Assembly (NCBI GenBank): GCA_025350425.1 | Contig: JANXXW010000332.1 | Coordinates: 1-12,323 of the forward strand | Length of the DNA: 12,323 nucleotides | Reading direction: 5' to 3' | Source of the DNA: Rhodospirillales bacterium | GTDB taxonomy: Bacteria > Pseudomonadota > Alphaproteobacteria > Acetobacterales > Acetobacteraceae | Shown: piece by piece, positions 1-6,878 of the stretch | Layout of the letters: each line of letters starts with the position of its first letter | Numbering within the stretch: position 1 is the first letter of the stretch | Made by a program: the position numbers and the translations under genes | Notes under the pieces: model-generated | What the model was told of the DNA's origin: nothing | The model's input: the letters and a program-made list of their open reading frames with translations, nothing else | Database searches by the model: none

Positions 1-1940
1 TGTTCGGCGGCGTGGCGGTGCTGCTGGGCAACGGCAGCGGCGGGTTCGGCACGGCCACCACCTACGCCGCAGGGCCGCACCCTATCTCGGTGACGACGGC
101 CGACGTGAACGGCGACGGCAAGCCCGACATCATCGTTGCGGACTCGAGCGGCGGCGTGTCGGTGCTGCTCAACACCACCGCGCCGAGGCTGTTGATCGCC
201 GCCACCGTCCCCGCCGCTGCGGGTGCCGACACCGGCCTGGTGATCTCCACCACGCCGCCCACCGTGTCCTCACCCGCGTTCACGGCGGCGGAAAACGCCG
301 GCGCCACCGCCATCGGCATCCTTCCGCCCACCAACCCGGCCTACGCAACGCCCGCGCTCACCATCACCGTCGCGACCCTGCCGAATGACGGCATCGTCAC
401 CCTGGCCGATGGCATCACACCGGTCACCGCTGGGCAGGTGCTGACATCGGGCCAGCTTGCCGGCCTGATGTTTACCCCGACAGCCGGCCTGTTCGCCGCC
501 AGCTCGGTCTTCACCTACGTCGTCGCCGACCCGGCCAGCAACGCCAGCACCGGGACCGCCACGCTGGCCATCGGCCCGTCTACCACGCCGCCCACCGTGT
601 CCTCACCCACGCTCACGGCGGCGGAAAACGCCGGCGCCACCGCCATCGGCATCCTGCCGCCCACCGATCCGGCCTACCCAACGTCCGCGCTCACCATCAC
701 CGTCGCGACCCTGCCGAATGACGGCATCGTCACCCTGGCCGATGGCATCACACCGGTCACCGCTGGGCAGGCGTTGAATTCGGGCCAGCTCGCCGGCCTG
801 CTGTTCACCCCAACGGCCGGCCTGTTCGCCGCCAGCTCGGCCTTCACCTACGTCGTCGCCGACCCGGCCAGCAACGCCAGCACCGGGACCGCCACGCTGG
901 CCATCGGCCCGAGCCTCAGCACCACCTTCATCAACACTGTGGCGAACAGTACGATCAACAACTCGATGCTCAACGCGCAGGGTATCAAGGAGTGGACGCA
1001 CTACGCCCTGTTCATCGCCCCCGCCGTCACCAACAATGGCGCCAACGTCTCCGCGGCCGTGCTGAACGGAAACGGCGACGTGGCAATCTACAGCACCGCC
1101 GATGGGTTCAACCACACTCTCTCCGCTTCCGGCACGGGCCAATCCATAATCGCGGCGGGCAGCGGCCAGGACACGGTTACGCTGAGCAACGGAGCCGACC
1201 TTTTGGCCACCGGCGTTGGCGCCAACACGGTCAATCTGCAAAGCGGCCAGAACCAGGTGCGCTCCGAAGGCAACGACACCATCAACGCCATAACAGGCAG
1301 CGACCAGATCGAGATCGGCGGTAACAGCGTCATCAATGCGGACCGCGCTGTCCTCGATATTGCCCTGGATCCTGGCGCGACGCTTGCCTTGCACACAGGG
1401 ACCGCCACGGTCTGCGTGCTCGGCGGCTTTGGCGGCGGCGGCTTCTCGGGCGGCACCAACGGCCACAACTTCCTGATCGCCGGCACTGCCGCCACCACCC
1501 TCTACGCCGGCGGCGACGGCGACGTTTTGCTCGCCAGCGGCGGCACCGGCACCACCATGAACGGCTGGGGCGGCCACGAGACGATGACCGGTCAATGGTC
1601 GCAGGGCAACAACGTGTTCAACCAGAACGCGGCCGATGTGCTCATGGTCGGTGGCTCAGGAACCAACGTCTTCAACCTCGGCACCAGCCTTGCCAACATC
1701 GTCGGCAGGCTCGGCACCGACTTGTTCAATTTCGTCAAGGGAAACGTCAACACCACCTACATCTCCGACTTCAAGGTGGGGACGGACAAAGTCCATCTTT
1801 CCGGCTTTGCCGCAGACGAGGTGGGCAACGCTCTCGGAAGTGCCACCATCTACCAAGGCAGCGAGATCCTGAGCCTTCGTAACGGCACGACCATCGCGTT
1901 CGGGCACGTGACCGGTCTTACCCAATCCTCGTTTGTCTAA
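1..1940 (+). CDS. Large secreted FG-GAP/cadherin-like/RTX-like protein, 3' part
   Basis: The gene enters the window already open: the frame runs from base 3 with FG-GAP-like sequence, so the GTG at 12 is probably internal and the N-terminus lies upstream. Residues here count from that GTG. Residues 31-39 (DVNGDGKPD) are a calcium-binding loop typical of FG-GAP/VCBS beta-propeller repeats. Residues about 80-300 are two nearly identical 111-residue modules of a cadherin-like/Ig-like type seen in large bacterial adhesins. Residues about 310-560 are rich in Gly, Asn, Asp and Thr and look like degenerate RTX beta-roll sequence (for example AGGDGDVLLASGGTG), with few exact nonapeptides. The last 60 residues, with YISDFKVGTDKVHLSGF at about 583, resemble the C-terminal secretion region of type I exported RTX proteins. 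It probably acts outside the cell as an adhesin or matrix protein. No catalytic domain is visible, and no type I exporter genes lie in the window. Secretion and calcium binding are inferred from family resemblance. Confidence 0.8.
   Translation, partial: FGGVAVLLGNGSGGFGTATTYAAGPHPISVTTADVNGDGKPDIIVADSSGGVSVLLNTTAPRLLIAATVPAAAGADTGLVISTTPPTVSSPAFTAAENAGATAIGILPPTNPAYATPALTITVATLPNDGIVTLADGITPVTAGQVLTSGQLAGLMFTPTAGLFAASSVFTYVVADPASNASTGTATLAIGPSTTPPTVSSPTLTAAENAGATAIGILPPTDPAYPTSALTITVATLPNDGIVTLADGITPVTAGQALNSGQLAGLLFTPTAGLFAASSAFTYVVADPASNASTGTATLAIGPSLSTTFINTVANSTINNSMLNAQGIKEWTHYALFIAPAVTNNGANVSAAVLNGNGDVAIYSTADGFNHTLSASGTGQSIIAAGSGQDTVTLSNGADLLATGVGANTVNLQSGQNQVRSEGNDTINAITGSDQIEIGGNSVINADRAVLDIALDPGATLALHTGTATVCVLGGFGGGGFSGGTNGHNFLIAGTAATTLYAGGDGDVLLASGGTGTTMNGWGGHETMTGQWSQGNNVFNQNAADVLMVGGSGTNVFNLGTSLANIVGRLGTDLFNFVKGNVNTTYISDFKVGTDKVHLSGFAADEVGNALGSATIYQGSEILSLRNGTTIAFGHVTGLTQSSFV
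249..581 (+). repeat. 333-bp tandem repeat, unit 1 (cadherin-like module)
   Basis: First of two head-to-tail in-frame units inside the secreted protein gene. The unit starts at accacgccgcccaccgtgtc and encodes 111 residues. Compared by eye with unit 2 there are about 17 mismatches over about 331 aligned bases (roughly 95% identity) and no indels. Long stretches are fully identical, notably across LTITVATLPNDGIVTLADG. The encoded module has the alternating-hydrophobic pattern of a beta-sandwich domain. Confidence 0.9.
582..914 (+). repeat. 333-bp tandem repeat, unit 2 (cadherin-like module)
   Basis: Second copy, directly abutting unit 1 in the same frame. Similarity stops around base 912, just after the codons for IGPS, where the protein changes to the Asn/Thr-rich RTX-like region. 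Differences from unit 1 are mostly clustered, for example around gcgttgaattcg, where unit 1 has gtgctgacatcg. Confidence 0.9.
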
Positions 1941-2049
1941 GCCGATCGGGTGAATGGCACCGCTCGGTGAAGCATCCAGGGCTTGATGCGCTTGACGGGG
2001 CCTTGACCGGGTGGGAAGCCTGACCGAGGGCGTGCGAAAGGCTACAGAC

Positions 2050-3852
2050 ATGGCACTGACCGACCCGCGCGCCTGTGCCTGCGGCAGCGGCCTGAATCAT
2101 GCGGGCTGCTGCGGCCTGAACCTCGCGGCGCTGGACCGGTCGCCGCCCGATGCTCCCCTGCTGGCGCTCATGGCGCGCGCCCAGCAGGCCCGCGAACAGG
2201 GCGACGCCGCGCTGGCCGAGCAGCTGTGCGTCGAGGTGCTGGAACAGTCGCCGGGCCAGCCCGAGGCGTTGTGGTTGCTGTCGCGCCTGTGCGATGGCCG
2301 GGCCAGTCCGGCGGCCGTGGAGGCGCTGGTCGGGCGTATCGTGGCGCTCAACCCCAACGATGCCCGCGCGACTCGCGAGTTGGCGCTGCGGGTGATGCGC
2401 CGGGGCGCCCCGGCCGAGGCGGAGGCGCATGCCCGCAACGCCGTGCGGATGGCGCCGCTTGACCCGCAATCGCACGCGGTGATGGGCATGGTGCTGACCG
2501 AGGCGCTCAAGCCGCACACCGCCGAAGCGCATTACCGCCAGGCCTTGACGCTGAGCGGCAAGCGCGACCCGATTCTGTTGGCGAACTACGCCCTGTGTCT
2601 GCGCATGCAGGGCCGCATGGCGGAAAGTCGAGCCCTGTATGAGGAGGCCCAGGCGGGGGCCCCGCTCGAGTTCCAGATCCTGCTCGACTGGGCCAAGCTG
2701 GAGGAGGCCGACCACCGGTTCGCCCGCGCCGGCGCGTTGATCGACGCCGCCGAGCGCTTGACGCCGAACCACCCCGGCCTGCGCCTGCCGCGCGCGGTGC
2801 TGCTGGGGCGGCAGGGCGACACGCAGAGCGCGCTCGCGATGCTGGATGGTTCCGCCCAGCTAAGCGGGGAGGAGTGGATGGAGCGGGGCCGGCTGCTGGA
2901 CCGCGCCGGGCGCTTTGACGAGGCGTTCGCCGCCTTCGATACCGGCCGGGCCGTTTGGCGCGCGGAGGGCAAGCCGCACTATGCCGCGCAGACCGCGGCG
3001 CGGCTGGCGGGCCGGCTGCGCGGCTTCTTCACCGCCTCCCGCCTGGCCACGCTGCCACGCGCCACGACGCGATACGACCGGCCCCAGCCGGTGTTCATCC
3101 TGGGCTTCCCGCGCTCCGGTACCACGCTGGTCGAGCAGACGCTGACGGCGACAACGGCCATCGCCGCCGGCGGCGAACTGCCGCTGGTCTGGGAGGTGAC
3201 GAATGCCATGTCGCGCCTGCTCGACAGCCCGCTCAGATATCCCGACGCGCTGGCCGAGTTGTGGCTGGGTGACCGCTCCGAGGGGCTGGAGGTGCTGCGC
3301 GACCACTACCTTTATCGCGCCCATCAGTTCGGCGTCGCGCGCACATCCGCGCTGTTCACCGACAAGATGCCGCTGAACGAGATGCATCTCGGGCTGATCG
3401 GGCTGATCTTTCCCGATGCCCCGCTGATCCATGTGCTACGGCACCCGCTCGACGTCGTGCTTTCGGTGTATTCCAACAACCTCACGCACGGCTTCAACTG
3501 CGCCGCCACGCTGGAGACGGCAGCACGGCATTACGCGCTGATCGCCGACCTGGTCGAGCATTACCGTTCGCAGATGACGCCACGCTATCTGACGGTGCGC
3601 TACGAGGATATGGTGCGTGACCAGGAACGCGAGGTAAGGCGCATGCTCGACTTTGTCGGCGTGAAGTTCGAGCCCGCCCACCTGCGCTTCCACGAAAACC
3701 GCCGCCACGCGCCGACCGCCAGCTACGCCCAGGTGACTGAGCCGCTGTACGACCGCTCGCTCGAGCGTTGGCGGCGCTACCGCGCGCATCTGGCACCGGT
3801 GATCCCGATCCTGCGGCCCGCGATCGAGCGGCTCGGCTACAGTATCGACTGA
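2050..3852 (+). CDS. SEC-C/TPR-repeat sulfotransferase
   Basis: A predicted 600-residue cytoplasmic sulfotransferase that would transfer sulfate from PAPS to an unknown acceptor. Residues 9-21 form a complete SEC-C-type zinc motif, C-x-C-x8-C-C (C9, C11, C20, C21, with GSG after C11). Residues about 35-330 are helical, Ala/Leu-rich TPR-like repeats. The sulfotransferase domain follows, with the PAPS 5'-phosphosulfate loop GFPRSGTTL from G352 and the 3'-phosphate motif HVLRHPLDVVLSVYSNN (R464, S472). The C-terminal block VRYEDMVRDQE and the RWRRY segment are also typical of TPR-sulfotransferases. ATG 2050 was chosen because an AAAGG Shine-Dalgarno sits at 2037-2041, 8 bases upstream, and the SEC-C motif starts at once. 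A GTG at 2011 would add 13 residues and has no clear ribosome site. The 3' end overlaps the convergent glycosyltransferase gene by 16 bp. The acceptor could be a surface glycan or a protein; nothing in the sequence decides this. Confidence 0.9.
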   Translation: MALTDPRACACGSGLNHAGCCGLNLAALDRSPPDAPLLALMARAQQAREQGDAALAEQLCVEVLEQSPGQPEALWLLSRLCDGRASPAAVEALVGRIVALNPNDARATRELALRVMRRGAPAEAEAHARNAVRMAPLDPQSHAVMGMVLTEALKPHTAEAHYRQALTLSGKRDPILLANYALCLRMQGRMAESRALYEEAQAGAPLEFQILLDWAKLEEADHRFARAGALIDAAERLTPNHPGLRLPRAVLLGRQGDTQSALAMLDGSAQLSGEEWMERGRLLDRAGRFDEAFAAFDTGRAVWRAEGKPHYAAQTAARLAGRLRGFFTASRLATLPRATTRYDRPQPVFILGFPRSGTTLVEQTLTATTAIAAGGELPLVWEVTNAMSRLLDSPLRYPDALAELWLGDRSEGLEVLRDHYLYRAHQFGVARTSALFTDKMPLNEMHLGLIGLIFPDAPLIHVLRHPLDVVLSVYSNNLTHGFNCAATLETAARHYALIADLVEHYRSQMTPRYLTVRYEDMVRDQEREVRRMLDFVGVKFEPAHLRFHENRRHAPTASYAQVTEPLYDRSLERWRRYRAHLAPVIPILRPAIERLGYSID

Positions 3853-4976
3853 AGCAGTTCGGCCAGCCCGTCCATCTGCCCGGCCCAACTCAGCGCCGCC
3901 ATGGCGACGGCCCCGCGCGCGCCCTCCCTCCGGGCGGCGGCGCGATCGGTGTAGACCGCCTCCAGCGCTGCCACGATCTCATCCACGTCGCTGTCGCCCC
4001 AGCCACGATGGGCGTCGCCGGGCACCGGGGCCTGACGCGACAGCGCGATGCCGGCGCCGGCGCGCAGCAGGTCGAGATGGCCGGTGTTGGCTGACAGCAC
4101 GGTGGGCACTCCGCAGGCCATGCACTCCATCGCGACTAGGTTGGTACCGCCCTCGGCGCGATTGGGGAACAGCGCCACGTCGGCCTCGCGCATGATGCGC
4201 GGCATGGCCCGGTTGGCGACCGGGCCGACCTCGATCACCTGATGCGGAGCGATGCCGCGCAGCCCGGCCCAGGCTGCCTCGGCCGGCCACGGCGAGGCCC
4301 ACGCAGTCAGCAGCAACGCGTCCGGGTGTCGTTCGGCGAACACGCGGAACGCCTGCACCACCAGATCCTGCCCCTTGCGGTATTCCAGCTTGCCGCCCGA
4401 GAACACCACAAAGCGCCCGGCGAACAGGCCCCGTCGCGCCGCGGGATGGAAGTGCGACGGGTCCACGCCTTGCAGCACCAACCCGACCCGCGCCGCCCCC
4501 GCTTCCAACATCAGGTCACGGTTCCAAGTAGAGCCGGCCACGAGAAGCGGATATGCGCGCAGCCGCTCCGCCGCGCCGGGCAGGTAATCGGTCAGGTCCA
4601 GGAACGCGACACCCACCTGTGGGCTGCCCTGCACGTCGACGTCGTGCGCGGCGCGACCGCACACCATGCCGTTGTTGATGGTGTGCAGCACGAGATGCGT
4701 GCTGGTGACGCGCTGACCCGCCTTCTGCCGCAGCCCATCCAGCACCTGCTCTGAGCGTTGCAGGGCAGGACCGATCAAGCTTCGTTCCAGCGGATCGATG
4801 TCGAGATGGGCGGGGTCGATGGCCTGGAGCGAGACGGGCAGGAAGTCGCTCGCTCCCAAAGCGCGCCGCATGCCCCAGGCGAGCATCAGGTTCAGGCCAT
4901 AGACGCCCCAGCCGAAATAGCTGGATACCCCCCATTGGAACAGCACCAGGCGTTCGGCCTGCGGCTCAGCCGGCAT
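3837..4976 (-). CDS. GT4-type (family 1) glycosyltransferase
   Basis: A predicted 379-residue GT-B fold glycosyltransferase acting in the cytoplasm, moving a sugar from an activated donor to an unknown acceptor. The C-terminal Rossmann half is clear: a donor-binding strand FSGGKLEYRKG begins at F192, and the nucleotide-sugar motif PNRAEGGTNLVAMECMACG lies at 271-289. The two conserved glutamates are E275 and E284, one residue further apart than the classic E-x7-E. The N-terminal half is less conserved, as expected for the acceptor side. There is no signal peptide or membrane segment. ATG 4976 is supported by GGGAG (4984-4988) 7 bases upstream. The start overlaps the end of the upstream TPR-glycosyltransferase by 11 bp, so translation is probably coupled. 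The TAG stop lies inside the 3' end of the convergent sulfotransferase gene. Confidence 0.88.
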   Translation of the reverse strand: MPAEPQAERLVLFQWGVSSYFGWGVYGLNLMLAWGMRRALGASDFLPVSLQAIDPAHLDIDPLERSLIGPALQRSEQVLDGLRQKAGQRVTSTHLVLHTINNGMVCGRAAHDVDVQGSPQVGVAFLDLTDYLPGAAERLRAYPLLVAGSTWNRDLMLEAGAARVGLVLQGVDPSHFHPAARRGLFAGRFVVFSGGKLEYRKGQDLVVQAFRVFAERHPDALLLTAWASPWPAEAAWAGLRGIAPHQVIEVGPVANRAMPRIMREADVALFPNRAEGGTNLVAMECMACGVPTVLSANTGHLDLLRAGAGIALSRQAPVPGDAHRGWGDSDVDEIVAALEAVYTDRAAARREGARGAVAMAALSWAGQMDGLAELLQSIL

Positions 4977-6651
4977 TTGCCCGCTCCCGCAACGCCGACG
5001 CGACCCGTTCGATCACGAGCGCCCAGGCTCGTGTCGCGTCCTGGCGGAACAGCCGCATGGTGGGATACCACGGGCTGCCATCGCCGGCGGTAAGCCAGCG
5101 CCAATCCGGCGTGGCCGGCAGCAGCACCCAGACCGGCCGGCCCATCGCCCCGGCGAGATGCGCGACCGACGTGTCGGCCGAGATCACCAAATCCAGTCCC
5201 GCGATCACGGCTGCGGTCTCGGCGAAGTCGATCAATTTCGGCGCCAGGTCCTCGATGCCGCTCGATGGCAGGCGGCTGGATGGGATGGCGGCGAGGTCGG
5301 CCGCGTTGTCGCCAACCTGGAGGCTGAACCAGCGAACCCCCGGCACACGCCACAGCGGCTCCAGCGCCGCCACCGGCAAGGAGCGCTGGCGATCGCCCAA
5401 ATGACGGCGGTTGCCCGCCCAAACCACGCCGACGCGCAACCCGGCCCCTCGCGCATTCAGGTGGGCGGCCCAGCTTCGGGCGGCTTGCGGTTCGGCATGC
5501 AGATACGGAACAGCGTCAGGCACGGTGGCCAGCTTGGTGGCGAACAGGCGGGGCAGGCTGAGCAGCGGGCAATGCACATCGTAGGCCGGCAACGCCTGGC
5601 CGATGCCGATCAATTGGCCGATGCCGGCCACGCCGGCGAACAGCCGCACCAATGGCTGCTGCACACCCATCACCACACGCCCGCCGCGCGCGGCCACCAG
5701 GGCCGCGTAGCGCACGAACTGAATCGTGTCGCCGAGGCCCTGCTCCGGCACCAGCAGGATGGTATGGCCATCGAGCCGCTCGCCGCGCCACGGCGTCTGG
5801 GCCGCGAACTGGGCATGGTTGTCTCTGCCTTGCGTGGTGTGGAAGCGCCATTCGTAGCTCTCCCACCCCTCCGCCAGCCGGCCCAGCCGCAGCAGCAGCA
5901 TCGCCCGGTGGTGGTGCGTCTCCGGGTCGCGCGCCTCCAGCCCCAGCGCCAGGTCGAGCACTGCCAGCGCCTCGTGGGGACGGTTCTGGCCTTGCAGGGT
6001 GATGGCAAGCGCGTTGTATGCGGCGACATTGGTGGGAGCCAGCGCCAGGGCGCGGCGCAACGCCGCCTCGGACTCCTCCAGCCGGTCCAGGTCGCGCAAG
6101 GCGTGGCCGAGGTTGGTCAGGGTGGCGGGGTGGTCGGGTCGCAGCGCCAGAGCCCGCTCGCAAGCCGCCACCGCCTCATCGGGGCGGCCAAGCGCGCGCA
6201 GCGTGTTGCCGAGGTTCGCCCAGGCGTCGGCGTAGCCCGGCCGCAGGCCGAGCGCACGGCGGTAGGCCTGCTCAGCCTCGAAGGGGCGCTGCAGCGCATC
6301 CAGCGAAACGCCGCGGTTGTTCAGCGCCTCCGGGTAATTCGGGCGAAGTTCAAGCGCGCGGTCGTAGTCGTCCAGCGCCTCGGCGTGGCGGCCCAGATGG
6401 CCCAGCACCATGCCGTGGTTGGAGCGGAAGCTGGCGGTCTCGCGCAGCGACAGCGCCTGGGCGATCAAGGTCACGCCGCGCTTTGAGTCGCCTTGCGCGT
6501 CGGCTGCCACGCCGAGCAGATGCGATGCCTCGGCGTGGCAGGGATCGCCAGCCAGGATGGCGTCGCACACCCGCATCGCTTCGGTGACGCATCCAGCGCG
6601 ATAATGCTCCAGCGCCGTCGCGAATGTTTCGTCCTCGTTGGTCAGTGCCAT
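4966..6651 (-). CDS. TPR protein with GT9/heptosyltransferase-like domain
   Basis: A predicted 561-residue protein. Residues about 5-300 are a run of TPR repeats in tandem 34-residue register (for example ALDDYDRALELRPNYPEALN and similar blocks ending in P-x-x-A). The C-terminal 250 residues resemble GT9/ADP-heptose:LPS heptosyltransferase-type GT-B proteins. They carry a GLGD loop (G305-D308), a VGVVWAGN strand, and SADTSVAHLAGAMGRPVW with D493, T494 and H498. This architecture is common in alphaproteobacteria; it suggests glycosyl transfer to a peptide or glycan held by the TPR superhelix, loosely like O-GlcNAc transferases, but the substrate is unknown. The start is uncertain. ATG 6651 has GAGGGT (6661-6666) 9 bases upstream and leads directly into the first TPR. 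A GTG at 6702 with AGGGG upstream would add 17 residues. It is the first gene of a minus-strand pair with the GT4 gene. Confidence 0.83.
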   Translation of the reverse strand: MALTNEDETFATALEHYRAGCVTEAMRVCDAILAGDPCHAEASHLLGVAADAQGDSKRGVTLIAQALSLRETASFRSNHGMVLGHLGRHAEALDDYDRALELRPNYPEALNNRGVSLDALQRPFEAEQAYRRALGLRPGYADAWANLGNTLRALGRPDEAVAACERALALRPDHPATLTNLGHALRDLDRLEESEAALRRALALAPTNVAAYNALAITLQGQNRPHEALAVLDLALGLEARDPETHHHRAMLLLRLGRLAEGWESYEWRFHTTQGRDNHAQFAAQTPWRGERLDGHTILLVPEQGLGDTIQFVRYAALVAARGGRVVMGVQQPLVRLFAGVAGIGQLIGIGQALPAYDVHCPLLSLPRLFATKLATVPDAVPYLHAEPQAARSWAAHLNARGAGLRVGVVWAGNRRHLGDRQRSLPVAALEPLWRVPGVRWFSLQVGDNAADLAAIPSSRLPSSGIEDLAPKLIDFAETAAVIAGLDLVISADTSVAHLAGAMGRPVWVLLPATPDWRWLTAGDGSPWYPTMRLFRQDATRAWALVIERVASALRERANAG

Positions 6652-6878
6652 ACCAGTGTTACCCTCGGCGGCAAGATGGGCCGCTTTCGTATCGGATGAC
6701 ACTGGCTGCCACCCCTGGGCGCCAGAAAATCAATCCACAGCCCGCGCCCTGACGCCGGTTTCCAACGTCCTGTTGCGCCACTTTATCGGTCACTGCCCGT
6801 TGAAGCAGCATGATGTCGTAAACGAGATCGCCGCCCGGTGTACCATGTTCCCGAAAAGCAACTGCTGGAGACCGCCTG
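6652..6878. other. Divergent intergenic region
   Basis: 227 bp between the minus-strand TPR-glycosyltransferase and the plus-strand monooxygenase. It must contain or border promoters for both directions. It is visibly less GC-rich than its neighbours in parts (for example around 6775-6865). I could not find a well-spaced sigma-70-like -35/-10 pair in either direction, nor a convincing operator palindrome. The only firm signals are the two ribosome-binding sites at its ends: GAGGGT for the minus gene and GGAG at 6867-6870 for the plus gene. Confidence 0.5.

Noticed and set aside
603..1595. 330-codon minus-strand open frame opposite the secreted protein
   Set aside because: Low-complexity Ala/Gly/Arg/Val composition, no ribosome site, and it runs antisense to an unmistakable repeat protein.
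1941..2049. Terminator or promoter between the secreted protein and the sulfotransferase
   Set aside because: Only 4-bp stems such as ACCG/CGGT at 1959-1968 without a T-run, and no spaced -35/-10 pair. Nothing solid enough to call.
1918..2772. Minus-strand 284-codon open frame across the gap and the 5' part of the sulfotransferase
   Set aside because: Arg/Gln/His-rich, no recognisable motif, antisense to the SEC-C and TPR coding sequence.
5158..6486. Long plus-strand open frame of 442 codons opposite the TPR-glycosyltransferase
   Set aside because: Composition is Gln/Arg/Gly/His-rich with no domain, and the minus strand carries clear TPR and GT9 motifs. It is a high-GC antisense shadow.
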